This document shows, one piece after another, positions 1-8,424 of a stretch of 64,000 bases of DNA. Below the pieces are notes generated by a model. It was given only the letters and a program-made list of their open reading frames with translations. It was not told the DNA's origin and made no database searches. The stretch's first letter is position 1. Each line of letters starts with the position of its first letter. The DNA comes from Solobacterium moorei (GTDB lineage: Bacteria; Bacillota_I; Bacilli_A; Erysipelotrichales; Erysipelotrichaceae), in contig NZ_AP028934.1 in the NCBI RefSeq assembly GCF_036323475.1, positions 620,001 through 684,000 on the forward strand. The letters run 5' to 3'. A program made the position numbers and the translations under genes.

Positions 1-200
1 CACAAGATAACATCAGTAAGATCAGCGCAAATGATATTTATCTATATATCGATATGTCAACGGCGGAGCCTGGCCTGCATGAGTTTGAAGTGAAGGTAGA
101 ACAGTCAACGACAGGACTTGTAAAGTACAGTCTAAAAGACAATAAACTAACACTCACAATTTTAGGTGATCAAAATACGCAACAGAAAGAAGGAGAATAA
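1..200 (+). CDS. cdaR: CdaR (YbbR-domain) C-terminal end, partial
   Basis: An open frame enters from the left edge (frame starting at base 3) and stops with TAA at 198-200, giving about 65 residues. It reads like the end of a YbbR repeat, with the pattern YIDMSTAEPG followed by a beta-strand-rich segment with alternating V, K and E. CdaR is the membrane-anchored extracellular regulator of the c-di-AMP cyclase CdaA, and the order cdaA-cdaR-glmM is conserved in Bacillota. The identification rests on this fragment plus glmM starting 3 bases after the stop. Most of the gene lies outside the window. Confidence 0.7.
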   Translation, partial: QDNISKISANDIYLYIDMSTAEPGLHEFEVKVEQSTTGLVKYSLKDNKLTLTILGDQNTQQKEGE

Positions 201-203
201 CGG

Positions 204-1541
204 ATGGGACGATATTTTGGCACGGATGGAATCCGTGGAAAAGCAAATGAAGTATTAACAGCAGAGAGGGCCTTCCAGGTTGGAAGATACCTGGGATACT
301 ATTTCAGTAAACAAGGAAAGAATAAAATCGTTATCGGCAAGGACACAAGACTATCTAGCGATATGTTTGAAAATGCATTAGCAGCTGGTATTACATCCGA
401 AGGTTGTGATGCATATCTAGCAGGATACTGTCCAACACCAATGATTTGCCTTTTAACAAAGGAGAATGGATTTGCGTGTGGTGCGATGATTTCTGCCAGT
501 CATAATCCTTTCTACGATAATGGTATTAAAGTATTCTCAAATGATGGCTTCAAGTTATCCGGTGATATTGAAGGCCTAATTGAAGACTATATTGATGGCA
601 AAGTTACAATTCCATATCGCACAGATAGTGAAATTGGTAAGGTTATCGCTTACCCACAAGGGATTGAAATTTACTTAGATTGGATTGTAAAAGAATATCC
701 ATTAGATTTAAGTGGATGGAAGATTGCGATTGATTGTGCAAATGGGTCTTCTTCCTATACTGCTAAGAAGGCTCTTGAACGGTTAGGTGCTGAAGTAACA
801 GCGTTCCACAATGAGCCAAATGGTATTAACATCAACACAAAGTGTGGTTCTACACATCCTGAGCTATTCTGTGAAGAGATGAGGAAGGGTAACTATACTG
901 TTGGTTTAACGTTTGATGGTGATGCGGACCGTCAAATCATGGTTCGTCCAGATGGAGAACTTGTAAACGGTGACTTCATGTTGTATATCGTTGGTAAATA
1001 CCTACGTGATCAAAATAAGTTAACAAATAATACAATTGTTACAACTGTAATGGCAAACCTCGGTTTATATAAAGCGATGGAACGCGAAGGAATCCGAGTT
1101 GAAAAGACACAGGTAGGAGATAAGTATGTCTCTGAAGTCATGTTCCGCGATAACTATGTTATCGGTGGTGAGCAGAGTGGACATATCATTTTGAAGGAAC
1201 ATGCCACAACGGGTGATGGTTTATTAACAGCACTTTCTGTACTTGAAGTTATGAAGAACACGGGTAAGAGTATTATTGAACTCTGTGATGGACTTAAGAT
1301 TTATCCACAGTTACTAGTAAATGTTAAGGTTACAGATAAGACCCTAGTAATGGATGATAAAGAAGTTCAAAAGTCCATCGATGAAGTCAATGAAGAACTC
1401 AATGGAAATGGTCGTATTCTAGTTCGTCCTAGTGGAACAGAACCATTATTACGAGTGATGGCGGAAGCTGAGACAGATAAGATTTGTGAACGCCTAGTAG
1501 GCAAAGTTGCAGATATTATCCGTAGAAAATACGGTGCTTAA
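204..1541 (+). CDS. glmM: Phosphoglucosamine mutase
   Basis: Interconverts glucosamine-6-phosphate and glucosamine-1-phosphate, feeding UDP-GlcNAc and peptidoglycan synthesis in the cytoplasm. The protein has 445 residues, the normal family length. It starts MGRYFGTDGIRG, typical of GlmM. The phosphoserine loop SASHNP has the catalytic serine at about residue 99, the magnesium loop DGDADR is at 238-243, and the C-terminal phosphate-binding motif RPSGTEP is near 408. An AAGGAG site sits just upstream of the ATG, and the gene follows the cdaR stop by 3 bases, so the two are co-transcribed. No oddities seen. Confidence 0.97.
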   Translation: MGRYFGTDGIRGKANEVLTAERAFQVGRYLGYYFSKQGKNKIVIGKDTRLSSDMFENALAAGITSEGCDAYLAGYCPTPMICLLTKENGFACGAMISASHNPFYDNGIKVFSNDGFKLSGDIEGLIEDYIDGKVTIPYRTDSEIGKVIAYPQGIEIYLDWIVKEYPLDLSGWKIAIDCANGSSSYTAKKALERLGAEVTAFHNEPNGININTKCGSTHPELFCEEMRKGNYTVGLTFDGDADRQIMVRPDGELVNGDFMLYIVGKYLRDQNKLTNNTIVTTVMANLGLYKAMEREGIRVEKTQVGDKYVSEVMFRDNYVIGGEQSGHIILKEHATTGDGLLTALSVLEVMKNTGKSIIELCDGLKIYPQLLVNVKVTDKTLVMDDKEVQKSIDEVNEELNGNGRILVRPSGTEPLLRVMAEAETDKICERLVGKVADIIRRKYGA

Positions 1542-1553
1542 TAAGGAGTACAT

Positions 1554-2669
1554 ATGAAACAATATGATTATCTAGTTGTAGGTGCTGGATTATTTGGTGC
1601 AGTATTTGCCCAACAGGCAAAAGAAAAAGGCAAGAAAGTTCTAGTCATAGATAAGCGTCCTCATATTGCTGGTAATATCTACACAAAGAAGGTAGAAGGT
1701 ATTGATGTACATGAGTATGGTGCACATATTTTCCATACGAATGATAGGGATGTTTGGAAGTATATTACACAATTTATTGAATTTAATCGTTTTACGAATT
1801 CACCAGTTGCCAATTACCATGGGGAGTTATATTCTTTGCCATTTAATATGTACACATTTAATAAAATGTGGGGTGTTGTAACACCAGAAGAAGCCATCAA
1901 CAAAATCGAAGAACAGAAGAAAGCCGCGAATATCACAACAGCGACGAATCTTGAAGAACAGGCAATCTCACTTGTTGGGACAGATATCTATGAGAAACTA
2001 ATCAAGGGATATACGGAAAAGCAATGGGGAAGACCGTGTACTGAACTACCAGCATTTATTATCAAACGTTTACCAGTCCGTTTAACTTTTGATAATAACT
2101 ATTTCAATGCACTCTATCAGGGAATCCCTGTTGGTGGTTATACAAAGCTGGTTAAAAACCTGCTTGCAGGTATTGAAGTGCGCCTCAATGTCGATTATCT
2201 TCAAGCGAAAGAAGAGTATGACGCACTTGCGGAAAAGGTAGTTTATACAGGACCAATTGATGCATATTTTGACTATCGTTTAGGTACATTGGAATATCGA
2301 TCTGTTCGTTTTGAAAATGAACTCTTAGACATTCCTAATTTCCAAGGAAATGCGGCTGTGAATTATACAGACCGTGAAACACCTTGGACACGTATTATCG
2401 AGCATAAGTGGTTTACATTTGGGAAAGATGAAAATGGCAATGATTTAGCTAAGACAGTCATTAGCCGTGAATATAGTTCTGAATGGAAACAAGGCGATGA
2501 GCCATATTATCCAGTCAATGATGAAAAGAATACTGCTTTATACGAGCAATATAAGGAACTTGCCTCACATGAAACAAACATCCTTTTTGGTGGTCGTTTA
2601 GGTGAGTACAAGTACTATGATATGGATAAGGTAATTGCGTCTGCTTTAGAAAAGAGTAAGGGAATCTAA
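1554..2669 (+). CDS. glf: UDP-galactopyranose mutase
   Basis: FAD-dependent conversion of UDP-galactopyranose to UDP-galactofuranose, the donor for galactofuranose-containing surface glycans. The 371-residue protein opens with the dinucleotide-binding motif VVGAGLFGAV and has the Glf signatures VHEYGAHIFHT and EKQWGRP, then a C-terminal GGRLGEYKYYDMD. Length is normal. It follows glmM by 12 bases with AAGGAG before the ATG, so it is probably the last gene of the cdaR-glmM-glf operon. Pairing glf with glmM links two nucleotide-sugar steps of envelope synthesis. Confidence 0.96.
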   Translation: MKQYDYLVVGAGLFGAVFAQQAKEKGKKVLVIDKRPHIAGNIYTKKVEGIDVHEYGAHIFHTNDRDVWKYITQFIEFNRFTNSPVANYHGELYSLPFNMYTFNKMWGVVTPEEAINKIEEQKKAANITTATNLEEQAISLVGTDIYEKLIKGYTEKQWGRPCTELPAFIIKRLPVRLTFDNNYFNALYQGIPVGGYTKLVKNLLAGIEVRLNVDYLQAKEEYDALAEKVVYTGPIDAYFDYRLGTLEYRSVRFENELLDIPNFQGNAAVNYTDRETPWTRIIEHKWFTFGKDENGNDLAKTVISREYSSEWKQGDEPYYPVNDEKNTALYEQYKELASHETNILFGGRLGEYKYYDMDKVIASALEKSKGI

Positions 2670-2692
2670 AAGTCGGAGTAATCTGGCTTTTT
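2669..2692 (+). terminator. Intrinsic terminator after glf
   Basis: A 9-bp stem with two G-U pairs (2669-2677 with 2682-2690), loop GTAA, ending in five T. It overlaps the glf stop codon and separates the glmM-glf unit from the pentose-phosphate operon. Confidence 0.6.
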
Positions 2693-2766
2693 ACGTTTTA
2701 GGGCAAAATAGCAGTGTTTTTAAATGAAAGAGAATACAATAAAACCAATAGAAATAAGAGGAACTA

Positions 2767-3708
2767 ATGATGTCATATACAGGCTATGTAGGAACATACA
2801 CATCTGAAAAGAGTGAAGGTATTTACGCATTTAAATATGAAAATCGTAAGATAACAGATGTTCATTTATTTACAAAAGTACGCAATCCAAAGTATTTGGC
2901 TTGGATGAGTGACTATATCGTAGCAGTATGTGATTTTGAGGAAGGCTCTGGTGTAGCTGTATTTGATCTAAGCGGCAATGAAATCGATCACATCGTTTTT
3001 GAAGCATTTACATCCTGCTATGTTGGTGTAAAAGATAACTTAATTTTTACGGCACACTTCCACAGTGGGGATGTAACGTTATTACGGTTTGAAAATAACC
3101 ACCTAGAACTGGTTAAGAGAACACACATCAAAGAGAAGGCTGGATGCCATCAGGTTATTCCATATAAGGACCAATATCTTGTGCCATGTCTCTTTATAGA
3201 CCTGATAAAGATTCTAGATAAAGATTTTACGGTTGTGGATGAGATTTCATTTGAAGTAGGTGCAGGACCTAGACATGCGGTATTCTCGGATGATGAAAAA
3301 TACCTATATGTAGTAGGTGAATTAAGCAATCTTCTATATGTAGTAGATATGCATGCAAAGAAGGTTTTAAATACAGTAGAACTATTAGAGAATGGTTTAT
3401 CACATGTTAAGGATACAGCCGCAATACGCAAGAAAGGTGATTATCTATACGTATCAACTCGAACACTGGATGTAATTACAGTACTACATGTATCTGGTAA
3501 AGATGTTGAACGTATCCAAGTAACGTCTTGTGCTGGTAAGCATCCACGTGACTTTGTGATTGTAGATGATGATATTATCGTTGCGAATCGTTTTTCAGAT
3601 TCATTAAGCGTATTACCAATTGAACATGCATACATACAAAATGCAGTATCTACAGTAACAATTCCGGAAGGTGTTTCTATTATTATGAGGAGTAATGAAA
3701 ATGAGTAA
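2767..3708 (+). CDS. pgl: 6-phosphogluconolactonase (7-bladed beta-propeller type)
   Basis: Hydrolyses 6-phosphogluconolactone, the second step of the oxidative pentose-phosphate pathway. The 313-residue sequence has the lactonase-fold pattern of repeated blades, e.g. GYVGTYTSEKSEGIYAFKYE at the N-terminus and GAGPRHAVFSDDEKYLYVVGEL in the middle, with GKHPRDFVI late. The family also contains proteins of uncertain substrate, but position directly before gnd and zwf makes this assignment strong. An AGAGG site lies 5 bases before the first ATG and 8 before a second in-frame ATG at 2770, so either may be used. The stop overlaps the gnd start. Confidence 0.88.
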   Translation: MMSYTGYVGTYTSEKSEGIYAFKYENRKITDVHLFTKVRNPKYLAWMSDYIVAVCDFEEGSGVAVFDLSGNEIDHIVFEAFTSCYVGVKDNLIFTAHFHSGDVTLLRFENNHLELVKRTHIKEKAGCHQVIPYKDQYLVPCLFIDLIKILDKDFTVVDEISFEVGAGPRHAVFSDDEKYLYVVGELSNLLYVVDMHAKKVLNTVELLENGLSHVKDTAAIRKKGDYLYVSTRTLDVITVLHVSGKDVERIQVTSCAGKHPRDFVIVDDDIIVANRFSDSLSVLPIEHAYIQNAVSTVTIPEGVSIIMRSNENE

Positions 3709-5074
3709 TATTGGTGTAATTGGATTAGGTATCATGGGAAAGAACATTGCCTTAAATATGTTGAGCCATGGCTTTGAGGTAAGTGGATATAATCGTACTT
3801 TTAAACGTACAAAAGTATTGATTGATGAAAATATCCCTAGTTTTCATGGCTTCGAAAAACTAGAGGATTTTGTAAATTCTCTTGAAAAACCACGTCGTGT
3901 ATTTTTAATGGTACCGGCTGGTCAACCGGTTGATGATGTATTAGTACAACTTTCAGAGTTATTGGAAGAAGGAGATATCATCATGGACGGTGGTAACTCT
4001 TACTTTGAAGACACAAATCGTCGCCACAAACAGATGGCTATACATGGATTAAAGTACTTTGGTGTTGGTGTATCTGGTGGTGAGGAAGGTGCTTTAAAAG
4101 GCCCAAGTATTATGCCATCTGGCGATAAAGATGCGTACGCTTCGATAGGAAAGATATTAGAAGATATCTCAGCGAAGAAAGATGGTGAACCATGTTGTAC
4201 ATATATCGGACCAGAAGGCAGCGGTCACTATGTAAAGATGGTACATAATGGTATTGAATATGCGGATATGCAGTTGCTTGCAGAAACGTATTTGATTCTA
4301 AAACACACAGCAGGTTATACAAACAGTGAAATTGCGGATGTGTTAGAACAGTGGAATCAAGGGGATGTACAAAGCTATCTCGTTGATATTACAGTGACTG
4401 TATTACGAGAAAAAGATTCTGTTACAGAACACGATCTCGTGGATGTGATTTTAGATGTAGCAGGAAATAAGGGTACAGGTCGTTGGACAAGTATCGAAGC
4501 ACTTCGACAAGAATTTAATGCGTCTTTATTAACTGCAGCGTATCAAGCACGTATCATGTCTAATCAACTTGCATTACGTGATGCTTACCGCAAGGAAATC
4601 ACAAATGATAAGAAGAATGTTGATATTGATAAGGTACATCAAGCATATAAGCTAGCAAAGACGATTGCCTTTGCACAGGGATTTGATTTATATCGTGATG
4701 CGTCTAATAAGTATAGTTGGGATTTAAATCTCGAGCAAATTGCGGCTATCTTTAGAGCTGGATGTATTATCCAAGCAAAACTACTACAGGATATCATGCA
4801 TGCATATGATGATGGCGCTGATGATTTACTTCTTTATCCTGTATTCAAGAATGAAGTATTAGAAAATGCTCCGGCATTAAAAGAGATTATTGTACAATCT
4901 ATTGATTTACCACTACCAGTATTTACCGCAGCACTTACATACATCAATCAATTGACTAGTACTTGTTTGGGTGCAAATATCATTCAGGGTCAACGTGATT
5001 TCTTTGGGGCACATACATATCAAAGAGTTGACCATGAAGGCTTTGAGCACCACCGGTGGGGTAGTTATGAATAA
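3701..5074 (+). CDS. gnd: 6-phosphogluconate dehydrogenase (decarboxylating)
   Basis: Oxidises 6-phosphogluconate to ribulose-5-phosphate with release of CO2 and NADPH. The sequence shows the Rossmann motif GLGIMGKNIALN, the substrate loop SGGEEGALKGPSIMPSG, the catalytic K/H/N region VKMVHNGIEY, and the C-terminal FGAHTYQRVD signature. I chose the ATG at 3701 because GAGGAG (3687-3692) is 8 bases upstream; an ATG at 3695 would leave only 2. This start overlaps the end of pgl by 8 bases, showing translational coupling. At 457 residues it is slightly shorter than the usual 468-480. Confidence 0.95.
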   Translation: MSNIGVIGLGIMGKNIALNMLSHGFEVSGYNRTFKRTKVLIDENIPSFHGFEKLEDFVNSLEKPRRVFLMVPAGQPVDDVLVQLSELLEEGDIIMDGGNSYFEDTNRRHKQMAIHGLKYFGVGVSGGEEGALKGPSIMPSGDKDAYASIGKILEDISAKKDGEPCCTYIGPEGSGHYVKMVHNGIEYADMQLLAETYLILKHTAGYTNSEIADVLEQWNQGDVQSYLVDITVTVLREKDSVTEHDLVDVILDVAGNKGTGRWTSIEALRQEFNASLLTAAYQARIMSNQLALRDAYRKEITNDKKNVDIDKVHQAYKLAKTIAFAQGFDLYRDASNKYSWDLNLEQIAAIFRAGCIIQAKLLQDIMHAYDDGADDLLLYPVFKNEVLENAPALKEIIVQSIDLPLPVFTAALTYINQLTSTCLGANIIQGQRDFFGAHTYQRVDHEGFEHHRWGSYE

Positions 5075-6443
5075 GTTAACACTTACAATATTTGGTGGAA
5101 CAGGAGATTTAACCTATCGTAAGCTTCTGCCTGCTATGTATAATCTGTACATCAAAAATCAACTACCTGAGGAGTTCTTAATTACTCCAATTGGAAGACG
5201 AGACTATACAGATACGGATTATCAAGGCGTTATTGAACCATGGATTAGTGAATTTGCGCAAGTAAAAGTAAAAGATGAGCAGTTACAAGCATTCTTTGAA
5301 CACATTCATTACTTCCGCATGGATTTTACAGCTCAATCACAATATCAGTTATTAGATCAATACTATGAAGCACACCCATCTGAGAATCATGTCGTGTATT
5401 ATGCGGTAGCACCAGATTTCTTTGAAGGAATCACCGATGGTGTTTCTACAATGGAAAATATGCATGAACCAAAGATTGTATTAGAAAAACCTTTCGGTGC
5501 AAGCTTAGAACTTGCAAAATTCCTAAGCAAGAAATTAGAGACTTTATTTGGTGGTGACCATATCTATCGTATCGACCATTATCTTGGAAAAGAGATGGTG
5601 CGTAATATTCTAACCATTCGTGATGCGAACTTATTATTTAAGAATGTATGGAATAAAGATAACATTGATCATGTCCAGATTTCAGCACTAGAAGAAGTCG
5701 GTGTTGAAACAAGAGGAAACTACTATGATCATGCTGGTGCTCTCAAAGATATGGTTCAAAACCATTTACTACAAATTATGAGTATCGTAGCAGTAGATGA
5801 TCCTACCGGTAATATGAACGAGCAACAGCTTGCAGTTCTAAAACAGCTACGTTCAGTCGATAAACTGAAGATTCAGGATACATTGCTGTTGGGCCAGTAC
5901 GATGGATATCGACAAGAACTACATGTTGACCCAGCATCTAGAACTGAAACATTTGCAGGATTAAAACTGTTTATTGATAATGAGCGTTGGCAAGGTGTAC
6001 CATTTTATATTCGTACAGGTAAGAAAATGGCTCGTCGAGAAATTGAAGTAAAGATTACATTCAAAAGACAACGAGAAGATGTGGATCCTAATGTACTGGT
6101 TATCAAGATTCAACCAACAGAGGGAGTATATCTTGAATTTAATATCAAGACACCGGGTGAAGATAGTATTACAAAAGCACAGATGGACTTCTGTCAAAAC
6201 TGTAATTTAATCTTCAAGTTAAATACACCAGAAGCGTATGAAAGAATGCTACATGCGTGCATGATTGGTGATAACTCATGGTTTACAAAATGGGAGATGA
6301 TTGAATACAGTTGGGAATATATCGATGCCTTAAAGCAGATGTATTCTGACGCAAATCTTCCAGTCTATACATATCCACAAGGCAGCGTAGAACCGAAAGA
6401 ATTTTCTCAGTTATATCATAAAGATTTTGAACAATGGAACTAG
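5067..6443 (+). CDS. zwf: Glucose-6-phosphate 1-dehydrogenase
   Basis: First, NADPH-generating step of the oxidative pentose-phosphate pathway. It has the nucleotide-binding motif FGGTGDLTYRKLLPA (family consensus GASGDLAKRKL), the EKPFG motif and the substrate motif RIDHYLGKE with catalytic histidine. The frame stays open upstream to 4971, but that stretch lies inside gnd and does not align with Zwf, so ATG 5067 is the start, overlapping the end of gnd by 8 bases. At 458 residues it is on the short side. Together pgl, gnd and zwf form a compact operon for the whole oxidative branch, ended by a strong terminator. Confidence 0.95.
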   Translation: MNKLTLTIFGGTGDLTYRKLLPAMYNLYIKNQLPEEFLITPIGRRDYTDTDYQGVIEPWISEFAQVKVKDEQLQAFFEHIHYFRMDFTAQSQYQLLDQYYEAHPSENHVVYYAVAPDFFEGITDGVSTMENMHEPKIVLEKPFGASLELAKFLSKKLETLFGGDHIYRIDHYLGKEMVRNILTIRDANLLFKNVWNKDNIDHVQISALEEVGVETRGNYYDHAGALKDMVQNHLLQIMSIVAVDDPTGNMNEQQLAVLKQLRSVDKLKIQDTLLLGQYDGYRQELHVDPASRTETFAGLKLFIDNERWQGVPFYIRTGKKMARREIEVKITFKRQREDVDPNVLVIKIQPTEGVYLEFNIKTPGEDSITKAQMDFCQNCNLIFKLNTPEAYERMLHACMIGDNSWFTKWEMIEYSWEYIDALKQMYSDANLPVYTYPQGSVEPKEFSQLYHKDFEQWN

Positions 6444-6466
6444 CCTCGTAAATGCGGGGCTTTTTT
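6442..6466 (+). terminator. Intrinsic terminator after zwf
   Basis: A 7-bp G+C-rich stem (6442-6448 with 6455-6461, one G-U pair) with a 6-base loop, followed by six T. It ends the pgl-gnd-zwf operon. Confidence 0.9.
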
Positions 6467-6498
6467 ACATGCTGTAATTGGGAAAAGGTGATATGACT

Positions 6499-7047
6499 AT
6501 GGTAAAAAATAAAATTGAAAATTATGCTTGGAGATGGTGTTTGGTTGGGAATATAGTTGATAAAAGATTTTATGGAGAGGAACATGAAATCAAATCTGGT
6601 ATCAAGTTCTTTTCGCCTAGTACAAAAGTATACATCGCTCCACACCAATGGGGAGATGTCGGGGATAATCTTGTTGTTTTAGGAAAACCTAGACATAAAA
6701 AGGGTTTGATAGAATGTATCATTAAAAGAGAACATATTTGTAATTGGAGATTACAAAAAATCTATCCATCTAAAGTTTTGAATAGGATGAATTGTTCAAA
6801 ATATCATTGGTGGGGAAATGATGATGACTGGAAAGAATGTATAGAGAATTATGCAAAAGATGTAAATAAATTTCTTTTAGATAATCCTAAAATACTTAAA
6901 AATGAAACACCAGAAGAATTTTTATTAAATATAGATAATATGAATACAACACCTGAAGGACTAATTAGGATCAAAGAAAGTTTGAATTCAGACATAGAAG
7001 ATGTTGTCGAGTATTGTAAAAATAAAACGCTCTTTTCAACGATTTAG
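6499..7047 (+). pseudogene. Unknown-function gene, 5' part, interrupted by IS1595-family element
   Basis: The open frame encodes a W- and K-rich soluble protein (start MVKNKIENYAWRWCLVGN) that I do not recognise. ATG 6499 is preferred because AAAGGTG is 8 bases upstream. The native sequence ends at 7027; the last codons up to the stop at 7047 come from the terminal repeat of the insertion sequence. Removing the element and one copy of the duplicated target rejoins this frame exactly to the piece at 8240-8387, giving an ancestral protein of about 222 residues. The gene is more AT-rich than its neighbours and may itself have been acquired. Confidence 0.75.
7020..7027. repeat. Target-site duplication, left copy
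   Basis: AAATAAAA directly flanks the insertion sequence on the left; the same 8 bases flank it at 8240-8247. Eight bases is the duplication length known for IS1595-family elements. Confidence 0.85.
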
Positions 7048-7052
7048 TTGAT
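7029..7052. repeat. IS left terminal inverted repeat
   Basis: 24 bp, perfect reverse complement of 8215-8238. It supplies the artificial stop codon of the interrupted gene and overlaps the transposase stop. Confidence 0.92.
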
Positions 7053-8138
7053 ATTCTTATAAATCCCATAGTGGTGTGAACCATAAGCTTTATATAGGTC
7101 GACTGGTTGTGGTAATTTTACAATCTCTGTATTTATAAATGGTATCTTCTCTCTCATAGTCTCCATATATGTCTCATCTTTCCACTTTCTCATATCTAAC
7201 GTATATCTAAGTCTCTTTCTGAATACTAGCCAGTCTAAATACGCTTGTAGGTGTCGTGTGCTGATTCCTTTCTTGTGTCTTATCATCTCTTTGGCTTCTG
7301 TGTGTAATTCATTTACGGAAGATACACTGTTTCCTCTGCTGGTCGTATATCTTTTTTGATTGGCAAGTGATGGTATTACATCTGTTTTCATCCCATTGTT
7401 ATATGCAAATGTCTGTATACATGGCTTGTCATCTGAAATGATCATTGAATGTTTTACAAAGTGCTCTTTAAATTGGTTATACTTGTCATAACTTTCTGAT
7501 CCAAGCCCTGCTATCTTAAATAGGATGTTATCATTTTCGTCTGTTGCGGTAACAAGGCATACTTTGTGATTGCTTAATCCTCTTAGGTGTCGACTGTAGA
7601 TGCTTGCCTTCTTTCTTCCTCTATGTTTGCTTGATCTAGGCATATTTTGAGGTCTTGTACCTTTCAGATTGATTTTTGTATAAGCTGAATCCAATTCGAT
7701 CAGGCCATGTAATATGACATTATCGTTAACTTTAGAAATTGCTTGATACAGCTTATGGCGCATATGGAAACATGTGGTCACAGATAACCCTGTAGCTAAA
7801 CTATCTTGTTCTAATGAAAGACCATTCAACTCACATGCAATAAAAGCGGACCATGTATTAAAAGACGTCTTGGAATGGGTAAACATCGTTTTTGTAGTAG
7901 CAGTAAAAATCTTCTTACAGCTTTGACATCTGTATTTTTGCTTGTGATGGGGATTAAAACCATTCTTTACATAATGGTGTGATTTGCAATCAGGACAACA
8001 CTCAACCTTATTACAAACATTATCATAATTGGTTGTGTCATCTGTTACCTTATCGCGGCATAGTTTGGTGATACTTGTTTGAATAAACGATAGTTCTATA
8101 GGTGCCAAATGGTTTAAAAATTCCTGATTGATTCGCAT
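7044..8138 (-). CDS. IS1595-family transposase
   Basis: A 364-residue DDE transposase. An N-terminal zinc ribbon (CPDC near residue 49, then CQSC) is followed by a helix-turn-helix-like segment (GLSLEQDSLATGLSVTTCFHMRHKLY) and the ISXO2-like catalytic core beginning ELDSAYTKINLKG with the basic HRGRKKASI stretch. Full length, no frameshift. GGAGG precedes the ATG on the minus strand. It is the only gene of the insertion sequence and catalyses its own movement. Confidence 0.9.
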   Translation of the reverse strand: MRINQEFLNHLAPIELSFIQTSITKLCRDKVTDDTTNYDNVCNKVECCPDCKSHHYVKNGFNPHHKQKYRCQSCKKIFTATTKTMFTHSKTSFNTWSAFIACELNGLSLEQDSLATGLSVTTCFHMRHKLYQAISKVNDNVILHGLIELDSAYTKINLKGTRPQNMPRSSKHRGRKKASIYSRHLRGLSNHKVCLVTATDENDNILFKIAGLGSESYDKYNQFKEHFVKHSMIISDDKPCIQTFAYNNGMKTDVIPSLANQKRYTTSRGNSVSSVNELHTEAKEMIRHKKGISTRHLQAYLDWLVFRKRLRYTLDMRKWKDETYMETMREKIPFINTEIVKLPQPVDLYKAYGSHHYGIYKNIN

Positions 8139-8181
8139 AGAATGACCTCCGTTTAGATTATTCTATGTCATATATCATTTA

Positions 8182-8207
8182 TTGTTGTGCACATAAGTGT
8201 ACAACAA
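8182..8207. repeat. Hairpin inside IS right end
   Basis: Inverted repeat of 11 bp (8182-8192 with 8197-8207, one mismatch) around loop ATAA, between the transposase start and the right terminal repeat. It lies where the transposase promoter should be, so it could shield against external transcription or act as an operator; function is inference. Confidence 0.6.
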
Positions 8208-8214
8208 ACCATTT

Positions 8215-8238
8215 ATCAACTAAATCGTTGAAAAGAGC
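8215..8238. repeat. IS right terminal inverted repeat
   Basis: 24 bp, perfect reverse complement of 7029-7052. Confidence 0.92.
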
Positions 8239-8239
8239 C

Positions 8240-8387
8240 AAATAAAATAAGAGATAAGAATTGTAAGATATCCAGAGAAGGAAAGAATTGGATCTCTATC
8301 ACTGATGATATTAAAATCTTAGTAAATGCATGTGGTTATACGATAATCGCTGCGAAAAAGCTACAAAAAAATAATAATCCAAAATAA
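8240..8387 (+). pseudogene. 3' part of the IS-interrupted unknown gene
   Basis: Begins with the right copy of the target duplication (8240-8247) and continues as an open frame encoding about 46 residues, including ISREGKNWISITDDIKILVN and ending with NNNPK before TAA at 8385-8387. It has no start codon or ribosome site of its own. It is in frame with the 5' part at 6499-7027 once the insertion sequence and one duplication are removed, showing it is the lost C-terminus. Confidence 0.8.
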
Positions 8388-8415
8388 AAAGCGGGATGAT
8401 TTCTCATCTCGCTTT
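8388..8415. terminator. Bidirectional intrinsic terminator
   Basis: A 12-bp stem (8388-8399 with 8404-8415, one G-U pair), loop TTTC, flanked by A on one side and T on the other. It can end the interrupted plus-strand gene and the convergent minus-strand flavoprotein gene. Confidence 0.8.
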
Positions 8416-8424
8416 ATACGTTTG

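Larger units (their letters stand above)
7028..8239. mobile_element. IS1595-family insertion sequence (1212 bp)
   Basis: The boundaries are set by an 8-bp direct repeat (7020-7027 and 8240-8247) and by perfect 24-bp inverted terminal repeats at 7029-7052 and 8215-8238 beginning GCTCTTTTC. The outermost base differs: C on the left, and C on the right where the complement would be G. One minus-strand transposase gene fills the element and its stop lies inside the left repeat. The perfect repeats, intact transposase and perfect target duplication suggest recent insertion. Confidence 0.92.

Noticed and set aside
4971-5066. N-terminal extension of zwf
   Set aside because: The frame is open but lies within gnd, does not look like Zwf, and the Zwf fold begins right at ATG 5067.
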